Source: Thalassia testudinum
Taxonomy: Eukaryota; Streptophyta; Magnoliopsida; Alismatales; Hydrocharitaceae
NCBI GenBank assembly: GCA_037157565.1
Contig: JAZHRO010000063.1
Location: 153,314,501-153,378,500, forward strand
Direction: 5' to 3'
Length of the DNA stretch: 64,000 bases
Shown here: piece by piece, positions 12,603 through 24,216 of the stretch
How positions within the stretch are numbered: the stretch's first letter is position 1
Layout of the letters: each line of letters begins with the position of its first letter
Notes under the pieces: generated by a model
The model's database searches: none
Seen by the model: only the letters and a program-made list of their open reading frames with translations
Told to the model about the DNA's origin: nothing
Position numbers and translations under genes: made by a program

Positions 12603-14166
12603 TGCCTAAGATTTGCTAGTCCCTAGCAAAAATGAAAAATAATAGAAGTAATCAGAAGATTTCTTTTTTTACTTCAAAACTTTAGAGATCCAGACAAATG
12701 TGAAGTGCTGATAGCCTAGGTAACAGATCCAAGTGAAAGAACCAATTCGCATTGGAAGTTCGTACTTCACCCTTGGTAAATATTGCGTCGGGATAGGCAA
12801 CTACTTCCCTTAGGGATAAGGCAGAGGATAATCTGTAATTTGACCCCGACATTTGGCTAAGGTAGGAGATATTGAGTTGAATGGATTTGTATTTGGTGGC
12901 ACACACTTCTGGTGCTACATATAGTCTAGTACCGCAGACTCTATATCTCTAGACTATTAGACAAGTCAACTCTGAGAGAGGCTACACAATTGTGCTCTCT
13001 TGATGTTCCTGGGCACTCCCTCTTTTCTTTCTTTCTGAGATCACGAATCTCGCCAGATTTAGAAATTGTACTCACTATTTGGTGGCCTCACATGGCATCC
13101 ACACTTCAATTAAAGTCCTAATAACTCTACAACTAAGTTAGAGTCCTCAACCAGTATTCGGGCGATCAGAAATACTAAAAGGTAGGTATGGATCATATTT
13201 GGTGGAACGTGATAGGTGTTCTGTTGCCTCAGAAACAATGTTACATCATAAACTTAGACTTTGTTTTTTAATATAACTATTTCTTCTTTTTGTTCTTTTT
13301 GTTTCTTCTTTTTCTTCTTCTTTTCTCTCTTCCCTCCCTTTTTTTTTTAATTTCTTCTTTTTTTGTTTCTTTTAAAATCAACACAACACGATACGAACTT
13401 TATTTACGAGGCATTATTAGGGATGATGATGGTCAAGAGGAAGTTGTGTGGCTTATTTAGTGGAAGTGCCTATTCTCGACACCGGGAAGGAATGGATAGG
13501 ACAGCATATTTCTGACCTTTGACACTATTACCCTCCTTCAACCGAGGACTCTATGAAGGACGATCGTAACCATCCACCATAGTTATAGCTTTATTAAGAC
13601 TCAATCTCTGTGTATCTGCCTTATTTGGTGACTCTTAGGAATTCACACAAAATACGCACACAGGAACAGAGAGTGAAAACTGCGCCTAACTCTGAAGTAT
13701 CATCATCTAATTTCCAAAAGTTAAGAGTCCTTGCACTAGACTTAGTGCACCAGTAATCTCTCTACTTTCTTCTCACAAATATGAGGTGGATCTACTAGAA
13801 GATAGTATGCTTGACTCCGTATGAACTATCCAAGGGTTCAGTGGACAACAAATGCTTATTGGTTTTCCTCAAGGATCCATTACCAAGTCTACGTGCACGT
13901 GAAATAAATGTACTGAATTCTAAACTTAAGAAATAATTCCGGAAGAAAAACTTCCAAGAACAAAGGTATTTTGCTAGGGACTAACCCAATCAGCTCAAGA
14001 AAAGAAAATTTTTTCTTTTTTCATAAATATGTAAATATGTATGCAAATATTTATAAATGTTATAAACATTCTCAGGTTATACCCCCCCATGCCTAAGACT
14101 GACAATGTCCTCATTGGAAAAATACAGACATAGAAGAATATCACCTAAGGAGGAGAGTGGGAGGAG
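12603..14166 (-). other. 3' noncoding region of element A
   Basis: About 1.56 kb between the end of integrase and the 3' LTR, without any long frame; no env-like gene is seen. It is clearly similar to the matching region of element B (47615-49246). It holds five copies of (on the minus strand) CACCAAATA or CACTAAATA, starting at plus coordinates 12890, 13076, 13196, 13454 and 13622, and a long tract that is polypurine in the sense direction (about 13262-13378). A second GGCATGGGG-like tract lies at about 14080-14095, just past the pol stop. Confidence 0.75.
12612..12630 (-). repeat. Inverted repeat beside the PPT of element A
   Basis: TTTGCTAG / CTAGCAAA arms of 8 bp with a TCC loop (12612-12619 and 12623-12630), about 20 bases upstream of the 3' LTR in the sense direction. 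The same hairpin with 9-bp arms lies at the same place in element C (35057-35077). Confidence 0.75.
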
Positions 14167-14524
14167 CTAAGGCTCCTCAAGCCGAAGTGCATCCAAAACC
14201 TGGCCATCTGAAAGAGTAATATACAGTTTAAGTCGCTGGCCATTTACTTTAAAGCTCGCACCTGAAATAGGGTTCCTAATCTCTACAGCTCCATGAGGGA
14301 AAGTATTGATAACAACGTATGGCCTATCCCAGTGGGACTTGAGCTTTCCAGGAAATAATTTAAGTCTAGAATTGAAAAGCCAGACCCACTGGTTGGGCTC
14401 AAAAGTCTTTCTAATGATGTGCTTGTCATGGAAGACTTTTGTACGTTGCTTGTAAGCTTGAGAAGTTTCATAAGCTTCATTAAAAAGCTCCTCAAGCTTA
14501 CTTAATTTTAACATACGTGCTTTT
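14167..14524 (-). pseudogene. pol: pol of element A: integrase C-terminal part
   Basis: Integrase inserts the cDNA copy into the host chromosome. This segment encodes the C-terminal end: GKARMLKLSKLEEL, then a region with FEPNQWVWLFNSRLKLFPGK, the 'G-P-(F/Y)-V-V'-like turn (here RPYVVINTFPHGAVEI) and FKVNGQRLKLY, typical of Athila integrase ends, finishing at LRLEEP-stop. It is cut from the catalytic core by a solo LTR (14530-16146) that lies within the codon run for 'LDKAGKAR'. No chromodomain is present. Matching codons in element B lie at 47250-47614. Confidence 0.85.
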
Positions 14525-14529
14525 CCCGC

Positions 14530-16146
14530 TGAACGAGCCGACTTTTCGCTTTGCGTTATAGTATTTAAGTGGTGGAAAAATCGACTAATCAAAAACAATG
14601 ATAATAACCACTCGTAGAAGAGCAGGTCGTGTCCACAGGGAGGCAATTATGCAATAAATACTTAATTATTTGATATTATTTCAGATAGTGCGAAATCCCT
14701 ATTCAAATCTAACATAAAATGTGAAGGAAAGTAGATTTACAATAACTTAAAAAGATAAGGGTATATGTGCAATTTTCCCTCACAGAAATGCTCAATAAAT
14801 TTATGATGAATTTATGCAATTTTCACGTGACGTGTACTAGAGAAAATTAGTACTCAAGTTAAGCCCAAAATCAATCTTGAAATAGATGAATATCATGAAT
14901 GTGCACTTATCAGAGATTATAAGTGTGCATGCGCAATTTTACCATAATATAATAATAATAAATAAAAATCAACAATGGCAGTGAATGTAATTTTTAATGG
15001 ATTTTAAAACAGAGCTTTTGCTCTCTCTCCTCACGAGAGAGAGAGCACCGGCGGGGCTTTGGAGAGGCCGGGGAGGTCGGCGAGGACGAGGGCTATCCGA
15101 TGGTGGCTACGGCATCGACGAAGGTGGCCAAAGGTGGCTGGCCGGCGGAGGAGAAGACGTAGGCGGAAGCTACTACTGCCATGAAGCTACTGCTTGGTGC
15201 GGCACGCAAGAGGCGGTCTGCAGATGCGGCGTACGGAGGTGTGCTGCAGGCGGTTGTAGAGGTGAAGGCGCACAGCGCCTTGAGGCACGACTGGAGGGAG
15301 ATGCTGTGAGGGAGAGGCACGCCTGCGGGCGTGAGGTGGGAAGTTGCAGGGCGCAGGCGTCAACTTGAGAGGTTGGAGCGCGCGCGGTGAGGCATGTGGG
15401 TGCCTGCGGTCTGCAGATACGCTTGCAAGAAGGAGGGTGCGGCAGTGGTGAAGGAGCACGGCTGCAGGCTGAGGCGCGGGTGCTGCGGGGAGGTTGAAGG
15501 CACTAGCTGGGATGCCTGCAGGTCGCTGAGGGGCGTGAGGCAGAGCGGTGGTGAAGAAGCGGGTGCCGGCTGAAGGAGGAAGCACCAAAGATGGAAGCGA
15601 GTGCCTGCGGGCACTGGAGAAGGCGCGAGCGGATGCCTACAGGCGCGATGCTGCAGTCATTCCGCACAGTGTTGCATGGAGAAGGCGGGCATGGATGCCT
15701 GCAGGTTGGAGGGGGGCGCGCTGGAAGATGGCATGCTGAGGCACACAGCGCCCTTAGGCGCTACTGGAGGTTGCGGCGCGAGAGAGGCGTGATGGAGAGG
15801 GATTTAAAAATCCGCGTGCGCCAATCAAGGGATTTCCAAATCCCTTTTCTAATTTTGGCAGGAGGTTGTTGGGGAGATGCCGGAGCTGTTGAGGGTGGCC
15901 GATGGAAAGGGAAAAGAGCAGCCGTCGGTTAAAAGGGTAATTTACCCTTTCCTCCTCATTCTTTTGCCACTTATTTTTCCTGCACGTAAAAAGAACATAA
16001 TCATTACACATTAAATTATAGAATGTTATAAAATTAAATCATGATGCATACAATTATTCTATAACTTAGTGTAGTTATTAACAAACCTAAAATGTATAAT
16101 TAAAGTTACTTAGGCGTAATATTAGTCCATTAAAATGGACTCATCA
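14530..16146 (-). repeat. Solo LTR of the A family inside A's integrase
   Basis: 1617 bp, ending TGAACGAGCC on the left and ACTCATCA on the right (minus strand TGATGAGTCC...CGTTCA). A perfect TSD, cccgc, flanks it (14525-14529, 16147-16151). It resembles the LTRs of element A over its ends and U5 but differs in the GC-rich centre, so it is the same family or a close sister. A solo LTR arises by recombination between the two LTRs of a former full element, which implies an 8-12 kb element once sat here. Confidence 0.93.
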
Positions 16147-16151
16147 CCCGC

Positions 16152-17017
16152 TTTATCCAGATTTAAGTTAACGATTTTAATAGCCCAATAAGATTTATGT
16201 TGGATTTCAATGGGAAGGTGGCATGCTTTTCCGTAAACAAGACGGAAAGGAGACATGCCCAAGGGAGTCTTATATGCAGTTCTGTAGGCCCAAAGAGCAT
16301 CATTTAGTTTTTTAGACCAATCCTTCCGATCAGGCCTGATAGTTTTTCTAAAATTCGCTTAATCTCCCTATTAGACACTTCAACTTGTCCACTCGTTTGG
16401 GGATGATAAGGTGTGGCTATCATGTGGTTGGCTCCCAAATTTTGGAGTAGTCTTGTGAAGTGTACATTCTTAAAGTGAGGTCCTCCATCACTTATGATCG
16501 TCCTTGGGCACCCATACCGAGAAATGATATTAGCCTTAACAAAGCCCAAGACCACGGAATGGTCATTGGTTCGCGTGGGTATGGCTTCTATCCATTTTGA
16601 TACATAGTCAACAGCCACAAGGATGTATTCATATCCGAAGGACATAGGAAAGGGACCCATGAAGTCAATGCCCCAAATATCAAAGATTTCAACAGGGAGG
16701 ATAGGTTGTTGGGGCATCTCATCCCTTTTTCCAATGGTTCCCGTCTGCTGGCAACGTAGACATGCGCCCACATACGTATGTGCATCTCAGAATAATGTGG
16801 GCCACCAAAAACCAGACTGAAGAACCTTATGGGTAGTCTTCTTCCCACTAAAATGTCCCCCACAGTGGAGGTCATGGCAGAAACTCAGAACACTTCTTTG
16901 TTCTTCATCAAGGACGCAACGGCGAAACAGCTGGTCAGGGCCTATTCTAAAAAGCTCGGGTTCCTCCCAATGATAAAATTTAGTGTTGGCGAGAAACTTG
17001 TCTCGCTTCTGCTTGTC
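16152..17017 (-). pseudogene. pol: pol of element A: integrase zinc-binding and catalytic core
   Basis: Contains the zinc-binding HHCC region (HDLHCGGHF; CLRCQQ) at about 16870-16740 and the DDE core: first Asp in GIDFMGPF (near 16665), second Asp in IISDGGPHF (near 16490), Glu in [11 protein letters not shown] (near 16380). All three catalytic acids are visible. A TGA replaces a codon near 16785, splitting the zinc-binding part from the core, and the frame is lost near 16315, where it reaches the solo LTR. The upstream TGA at 17018 separates it from RNase H. Inactive, but well preserved. Confidence 0.88.
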
Positions 17018-18460
17018 TCATGTACTGGGGGTAATGCCGGTGACCAGATAGTTCACTATGTCAGCGAACCAAGGAGTTTTAACTTCCACGGCCATTAGAG
17101 ACTCATCAGGGAAAGTCTCTTGAATACCGCCAGTAGGGTTTAATGCCTCAATAGGGATCCTAGACAAATGGTCTGCTACAACATTCTCAACTCCTTTCTT
17201 GTCTTTAATTTCCAGGTCAAATTCTTGGAGTAGCAGAATCCAACAAATTAAGCGAGGTTTGGTGTCCTTTTTAGCCAGAAGATGCTTAAGGGCTGAATGA
17301 TCAGTGAACACCACAACCTTGGATCCCAAAAGATAAGACCGAAACTTTTCCAAAGCAAATACTACAGCAAGTAATTCTTTTTCAGTGACCGTGTAGTTTT
17401 GCTGAGGATCCGTAAGGGTCTTGCTGGCATAATGCAGCACATGAGGTTTGCCATCAACCCTTTGACCTAAGATCGCTCCCACTACAAAATCAGAAGCATC
17501 GCACATAAGCTCAAACAGGAGGGTCCAATCTGGTGCTTGGAGAATCAGCACGGTAATGAGGGCTTTCTTCAAAACTTGGAAAGCCTCGCCACATCTATCA
17601 TCAAAATCAAAGGAGACATCCTTCGCTAACAGGTCGCAGAGTGGCTTAAAGATTTTACTGAAATCTCTAATGAAGCGCCTATAAAATCCAGCATGGCCAA
17701 GGAAAGATCTAACCTGACGAACATTGGCGGGCAATGGAAGCTTAGAGATGGAATCGATTTTTGTAGTGTCCACCTCTAATCCTCTCTCGGAAACTATATG
17801 CCCTAACACAATGCCCTGTTGGACCATAAAGTGGCTTTTCTCCCAACTAAGCACCAGCCTTGCCTCTTCGCAACGAGTTAAGACTTTATCAAGGTGCGAA
17901 AGGCATAGGTTAAATGATGAGCCATAAATGGAGAAGTCATCCGTGAAAATTTCAACAAACTCGTCGATCATATCAAAGAAGGTAGCCATCATACAACGTT
18001 GGAAAGTGGCAGGAGCATTACATAACCCGAATGGCACTTGGCGGAACGCAAAAGTGCCATAAGGATTCGTAAAGGTGGTATGCTCCTGATCATCAGGAAA
18101 AACGGCTATCTGATTGTACCCAGAGTACCCGTCAAGAAAACAAAAGTACTTGTTCATCGCCAATTGTTCCAGAACTTGATCGATAAACGGTAAGGGAAAA
18201 TGGTCTTTCTGGGTAGCCATGTTTAAACGGCGGTAATCAATGCAGACCCTCCAACCAGTTGAGGGTCTAGTGGTCACCAGTTCTCCTTGGTCATTCTCCT
18301 CCATAGTGATTCCTGCCTTTTTCGAAACTACGTGAATAGGCCTGACCCATTTACTATCTGAAATGGGATAGATAATCCCTGCATCCAGCCATTTCAAAAT
18401 CTCCTTTTTAACAACCTCCCGCATATTTGGATTGAGCCTTCTCTGCATATCTTGGAAGGG
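17018..18460 (-). pseudogene. pol: pol of element A: reverse transcriptase and RNase H
   Basis: A 476-codon open stretch. The RT part includes [58 protein letters not shown] and the active-site box FTDDFS. Here the usual Met of (F/Y)-M-D-D is Thr (ATG to ACG, near 17937). RNase H follows at about 17530-17100 with its acids in [19 protein letters not shown] and FTDHSAL, then VADHLSRI. In-frame stops bound it: TAG at 18461-18463, where B has AAG, and TGA at 17018-17020, where B has TGG. This is the longest intact coding stretch in the window and identifies the Athila lineage. Confidence 0.92.
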
Positions 18461-19223
18461 CTACACGGACTCGTCCATGTATATATGATGCATGCAAAGA
18501 GAGGGAACACCCTTAATATCAGCAATTGTCCAGATAATTGCTTCCTTGTGCCTTTGTAAACACTCAAGTCGAGCTCCCTCCTGCAATTCAAATAATGCAG
18601 ACGAGATAATAACGGGGAGCATGTTATTAGGGCCAAGGAAAGCATATTTCAATGTGCTTGGGAGGGGTTTCAACTCCAATTCAGGAGCCTTTTGGATTGA
18701 GGGTTTTGGTTGAGATGTCCCCACCTCAGGCAGTGGATCTACCTTCACAGTCCAGGGTGGGGACAGAGACTCAGTGTGTATCCCCAGCAACCCTTCTAGT
18801 TCGGGCATTTTCCTTTCAGTTTCTTTAATAATCGAGGGATGGTCCTAAGATATGACTTTCTGAAGGGGATCTCTACATAAGAGTGCTGGAGTAGTCTCTT
18901 CAATTATTTCATCAACGACCTCAATCTGAGAACAATCTTCAAATCTGGGTTGCTTGTAAGTATCAAAAGCATTCAACCGGATCTTCTTGTTCCCAAAGCC
19001 CATTTTAAGTGCCCCAGATCTACAATTTATAGAGGCATTGGCTGTGGCCAAGAAGGGGCATCCTAGAATAATGGATGGCTTTGTGGGCTTATTAGATGGG
19101 TCAGTATCAAGTACCAGAAAGTCAATGAGGAAGAAGAAATCCTCCACTCTCACAAGGACATCTTCTAACAATCCCCACGGTGTCTTAAGTGATCTGTCTG
19201 CAACTTGGAGGATTACTGGACTA
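18461..19223 (-). pseudogene. pol: pol of element A: end of protease and protease-RT linker
   Basis: Starts inside the aspartic protease after the solo LTR: LEDVLVRVEDF, then IILGCPFLATANASINC, matching the flap and C-terminal half of plant retrotransposon proteases. The linker reads DEIIEETTPALLC and ELELKPLPSTLKYAFLG, the latter a conserved run ahead of Athila RT. A TAG at 18845-18847 (AAG in B) and another at 18461 break the frame. The same region in B is 30800-31560. Confidence 0.85.
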
Positions 19224-19228
19224 CGCTT

Positions 19229-20930
19229 TGACTGGTCGATCTTTCGCTTTTAAGACGTTTGTAGTTTAATGTGGTGGAAAAATCGACTAATCAATTTTTA
19301 ACAAGAAATAACCACTCGCAGAGGAGCGGGTCGTATCCACAGGGAGGCAATAACGTATTAAAATTCGCGCCACTTAAAAATGTTTGTTTGTAGTCAATTT
19401 GGACAAGAACCAAGCCAAGATTGCCTTTAGATTAAGGTTTAAGCAAGAAACAATGCTGAAATGGCAATTATGAGAAACTATAGGATATTTTTCGCAATGC
19501 AGAGTTAATAATATATGATTAAAATTTGGCAATGGCAGAAAATGTAAATTTTAATTGAAGGTTTCCTGTAGCAAAACAGGGGAATTTTTCCCCGTTGTCT
19601 TGCACGACGAGGAGCCGATGACCGGGCGCGGGAAGCTCGGAGGAGGTCCATTGGACCAAGAGCTTCGAATCGGTGGTGGCGGCGAGTCACGCAGCGGCCG
19701 GAGGTGGCCGGACGAGCTCCGACGGAGGTGCTACAGCCGGTGAGCTCGCGCGGCTGTTGGCGTGAGATCTGCTCGCGCGATGCTACTGACGACTCTGCAG
19801 GCGCGGGAGGACGGGTCTGCAGGCGGTTGAGCGGGTGCGGCTGCAGCTAGCGGGGGTGCGCAAGCTGCAGCAAGCGCAGGCGGGGGGGCGCTGCTGGCGG
19901 TTCTGCAGGCGCGGGGGTGAACGGCATGGATTGCAGGCGCTGTTGGAGTTCTGCAGGCGCGGTTGCTGCTGCAGGCGCAGGAGGTGGGTGCTGCAGGCTG
20001 AGGAGTGCGTGCGCGATCTAGAGGGCGTGGAGATGGCGAAGGCTGATGGTGGGTGCGGTTGCGCTGGAGGCTGGTGGGTGACGCTGCAGGTGTGGGCGCA
20101 CACGGATGAAGGCGCGGGGGTGGTGGTGTGGGCGTGAACGGTGAGATGGGCGGATGTGGCTGTGCGGGTGCGGGTGGAGTTCAGATGGGTACGCAGGCGG
20201 GTGATCGCAGGTGAGCGGGTAGCTTCAGACGTCCGGGAAATTTTCCGGACGTCTTAAGTGAATGAGAAGGTGATTGCAGTGACGGTGGTTGCGGCGGTGG
20301 TGGTTGGTGACGACGGCGAGGGAGTTGCATGCTAAGGTGCTCACGGTAATGCAGGCGAGCTCCGGATGGCGGTGTGGCCTGTCACACACACGCCCACGGT
20401 GGTGGAGACTCGCCGCCACGGTAGAGGCCGGCAGTGTGGAGTGGAAGAGAGAGGTTCTCTCTGCACAGTGGTGGGTCGGTGGCGGAGGCCTCCTGAGCTC
20501 GGCTGCCTCCCTCCTCCTTTTGTAGTGGCCTGCACAAGTTTGAAATCAGCAGCCCGACCGGATCCACCACATCCGCTCCCCCTTGAATGGCTTCTTCACT
20601 GCAGCAGCCGGGAGTTGGAGCGGCAGCCAGCCGTTCTGAAAGAAGAAGAATAAAGAAAATAATGTTAAAATATTAGGGTTATTTATGTACAGACCCTCAA
20701 CTTCTATGTTAATGAAAATAATGTACCTAATTGGTTTTCTAATTAGATGAATGCTATTCTAAGCTAATTCTAAATGCACTTAAGATATGAATGCAATGTA
20801 TGGATTATGTAATTAGATTAAAACTATGAATTAATCTATTTACATCCTAATTTATACTAAATAAATGTTAGAATTAACCTAATGTGTAGGCACTTAAATA
20901 CTTAAATAGCCCACAACTATGGGCTAATCA
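19229..20930 (-). repeat. Solo LTR inside the protease of element A
   Basis: 1702 bp. Minus strand begins TGATTAGCCC and ends CCAGTCA. Flanks are cgctt (19224-19228) and ggctt (20931-20935); B's uninterrupted sequence supports ggctt as the original, so this is a TSD with one change. It is a third LTR family: the start is an imperfect palindrome (AGCCCATAGTTGTGGGCT) and the U5 motif (plus-strand GTCGTATCCACAGGGAGGCA, near 19330) is conserved, but the body differs from A. A GC-rich CTGCAGGCG-type repeat lies at 19795-20010, and a near-perfect palindrome around GACGTCCGG at 20227-20254. Confidence 0.92.
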
Positions 20931-20935
20931 GGCTT

Positions 20936-21129
20936 CAGCTTTCCTCCTTCCAAAAGGTCGTAGACAGAGCTCAGTAGAATGTTTACCCCGGCACCCAGAT
21001 CGAGCAGAGCCTCGTCAATGTGTTGGTTACCTATAACCACTGAAATATATGGGGCCCCTGGGTCTTTCATTTTGGGGGTGTTTCATGCTAGAGTACCGAG
21101 CTAACATGGTCAGCCAGGATGACCTTGGT
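20936..21129 (-). pseudogene. pol: Protease of element A, N-terminal half with active site
   Basis: Aspartic protease cleaves the gag-pol polyprotein. On the minus strand at about 21010-20985 the sequence reads DEALLDLGAG, the D-(L/S/T)-G-A active-site motif in its Athila form. It is followed by NILLS and YDLL before the solo LTR cuts it at 20930. The codons continue in 19223-18461. One active Asp is present; whether the ancestor was functional cannot be told from this decayed copy. Confidence 0.82.
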
Positions 21130-22952
21130 TTAGACCTGTTTCCTAGATCGACGCTTCTGGGTGCACAAGTCCTTCAGAAACTTGGCATAGGATGGAATCT
21201 GTTTAATCGCTTCCAGCAGAGGCAAGTTAATCTGGACTTGCCTAAAAGTATCCATAATCTCTTCCGTCCTATCCTTGGCTCCATACGAGCCAACAGAAGA
21301 TTCCTTGGGAGCAGATAGGTGCTCTGGATAAGGCACCCTCGGCTTCTGAGTAGAGGGGTCGTCATGGCGGGAAAGTGGTGGTGGAAGGACGACATCCTCA
21401 TTGTGGGTGATTTTGTGTGAGGGAGAGTGGTGTGGCTCTTCCTCGGGTGAGATGGAAGTCGGGTCGGGTGAGATGGAAGTCGGGTCAGGTGTGGAAGGGG
21501 AATTCTGAGATGTAACCGTAGGAGTGTTATCAAGCTTGTCAATCTTTTTTCCACTCCTCAACACGGTCACTGCTTGGGCATGCTCCCTGAATACAACCCC
21601 CTTGCCCTTAGGGTTCTCCTCAAAAGAGCTAGGCAGCTTCCCCGGATCACGTTGTCTAACTGCCTTAGTAAGATGACCAATTTGGGATTTTATATCAATA
21701 ATCATCTTATTCTGAGATTGGATAACCATATTCTGATGCTCTTGCATTGCTTTCATCATGGCCTTCAGTTCATCCATCTCAGAGGGCTTATTTGGAGGAG
21801 GATTTTCATACGAAGGTTGGTATGTGGGCTGGGAAGGTAAGGGTCTAGTATTCCCTGAGTTAGAAGCATCACCTTGCTTCCAAAAGAAGTTTGGATGGTT
21901 CCGCCACCCTGGATTATAAGTGTTGGAGTAAGGGTTATTGCGAGGGGGTGGAAACCTTGGGCCGCGTTCAAGTCAGCCTGAATCAACTCAGGGAATTGGT
22001 TTGCCTGATGGCACTCCACAGTGGCGTGCATTGTGCTTTGGCAAATGGAGCATTCTCTTGAAGCCTGAAAAATAGAGGCTGCTTGCGGGTTCATGCCAGG
22101 GTTTGCTAAAAGCCTATCAAAGTTTTTATTCAATAGTTGAATCTGATAAGCCAAATCCTGAGAAGCCCCAACTTCAATGGCCTCTATCTTCCTCTGCAAA
22201 ATTGATGGTTTTCTTTCTTGATAGGAAGAGGACAGATGTATGGAGTTGTCGCTTAATGTTTCAAATAATGCCCAAGCTTCATCCTTAGTTCTGGTCATGA
22301 AGGTTCCTGCACAGGCTACATCAATGGTTTGCCTATGCCTTTCAGATAATCCGTTATAGAACCTTTCGACCAACTGCCATCTTGGCACTTGATGGTGGGG
22401 GCATAACCTAAGAAGGTCATTAAAGTGCTCCCAAGTCTCATGAAATTGCTCCCCTTCCTGTTGAGTAAAACCCATAATCTCTCTTCTGTAATGGTTGGTT
22501 TTACTCATAGGAAAATATTTTTTAAAAATTCTCCCTTAAGGGTGGCCCAATCATTTACCCTTGCATCGAGGGTATGATACCAGTGCTTGCCTTATCCTTT
22601 AGGGAGAAAGGAAATAGAGTCCTCATCAGGGCTTCATCAGTATAGCCCTAGAGCTTCACCGTGGAACAGACCTCGGTGAATTCCTCCAAATGCCGATAGG
22701 GGTCCTCCCTAGTAGTACCATAAAAAGAGGGCAATAAAGATATGATACTGCTCTTGATCTCATACGGATTATCCCCTGCCGGTCATCTTGGTGCTTGTGC
22801 AGGTTAGTTGGAATAAAATAGTCCCTTAGGGTTCTTTGTTGATTTGCACCTTGCTCAGCCATTCTTTCCTCTCCAAGGTGAGCTCTCCTAAGAATTCTCT
22901 CAAGCTCAGGATCAAACACTAGACTACCCTCAAGAGAGCGTCTACCAAGCAT
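21130..22952 (-). pseudogene. gag: gag of element A, broken
   Basis: Gag forms the virus-like particle. The start ATG at 22952 (MLGRRSL) is chosen because B has the same start. The N-terminal piece (22952-22656) is followed by the retrotransposon-gag core at 22508-22100 (HYRREIMGFTQQEGE, FHETWEHFNDLLRLCPHH), a partial knuckle (CSICQSTMHATVECH, near 22040-22000), and a Pro/Ser-rich C-terminal part ending in QKRRSRKQV at 21132. Frameshifts occur near 22510-22660, around 21950 and near 21770. A perfect 21-bp tandem duplication (21445-21486) doubles a PDPTSIS unit that B has once. Confidence 0.85.
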
Positions 22953-24195
22953 ACAAAACACAATTCAAGTTTTTTTTTTTTTTTTGAGTAAGTTAAACCT
23001 CCACTCCAAAGATAAGTCAAAAGATCAAGACTTATCCCTCTGTTCCCATGTAAGTGGTATAAGAGGGGTGTGGACTTGAAATCTTAACCTTCTTTATTGT
23101 GGATGTCGAATTAGTTAATATAAATGGCCAAACAAGTTTTTCACTGCAATTACGTGCCTTAATTCAACCTTCGAGTGCCCTAGGACCTATACTTTGCTTG
23201 GATGATACTCCCAGGTGATCAAGTGAGAAGTTACTCCAAGGACGAACAAAGGGATGCAAGTAGGGCAAACCCTTCCTTTGAGGCGATGCGTATGCGGTGC
23301 CCCTTAACTACCCTTTTGTTCCTTTAAGGGGTGTCCCCCTCCGTGGAGTATCAAAACACTTGGTCAAAAGATAGTATCACCACCACCACAAAGCACAATA
23401 GGAGGGTCTGCATTGATAAAGAGATCGGTGCCTATAGCCTTAAGGGATCGAGCCTTAGTGCAGTGCCTAGTGTGAGTGCCCAGTGTCAGAAGTGTGCAAC
23501 ACACCGCAAATCTTTGTAATTTCTTTTGAAATTGCAGACAAGTCCCTTAGAATCAGATCAAATGTGAATTGCTTTTAGGGTTGAATCTGATTATTAGTTC
23601 CACTTTTAGTTATGTGACCACTGAATTAGTAAATTCAAACAACTTTGTGGTCTTGAATTTAAATTTGAATGCAAATGCATGAATAGGAGCTGGATGCAAA
23701 AGTTAGAAAGATGTACCTGTCTCCAGTGATCTTCGTGTTAATATGCTTGCAATGCAATAATACGATCTAATGTGCTGCTCAATCACCCCTAAATGCACGC
23801 ACCTAAGGGCATGCAACTTCTAAATAGGCAGCTCGATATTTTCTTTGTTGATTTTAAAAGTAGGCAAGAAGAAAATAGAGTCACGCACGCACCAAAAATA
23901 TTGTAAGCCCTAGTAGCTAAAAAAATGCAGGGACAAACCCCCAAAAATTCAGTCCTAATTACTATAAGGGCGAAAAGACAGAAATAAATTTGTGACGACG
24001 GAGAATCCTCAGCGAAAATAGGATCTTGGTCTCCTTCATCTTTTCCTCGTGTAGCTTAACTCGTGATTACTGTCGCCACTCTGTTGCACCTCGTCGCCTC
24101 TTCAGATTCCTCGCACAGTAAAAAAAAATTGATCAGATAATTTCGCAACTCAGAAGATTTAAAAACAATGAAGTAAATCTATTGCATCTGTTGCC
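22953..24195 (-). other. Untranslated leader of element A
   Basis: About 1.24 kb between primer site and gag, without a gene. A T-rich run lies at 22970-22986. It aligns in blocks with the leader of B (25931-26475). The sense-strand string CAAAGGAAGGGTT (about 23266-23280) occurs in both. Confidence 0.7.
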
Positions 24196-24213
24196 TCCCC
24201 GGCAACAGCGCCA
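24196..24213 (-). other. Primer-binding site of element A, tRNA-Asp type
   Basis: Plus-strand TCCCCGGCAACAGCGCCA matches the 3' end of plant tRNA-Asp (TCCCCGGCAACGGCGCCA) at 17 of 18 bases. The LTR begins three bases further on. GTTGCC (24190-24195) and GGCAAC (24201-24206) form a hairpin that overlaps the site. Confidence 0.92.
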
Positions 24214-24216
24214 ATT

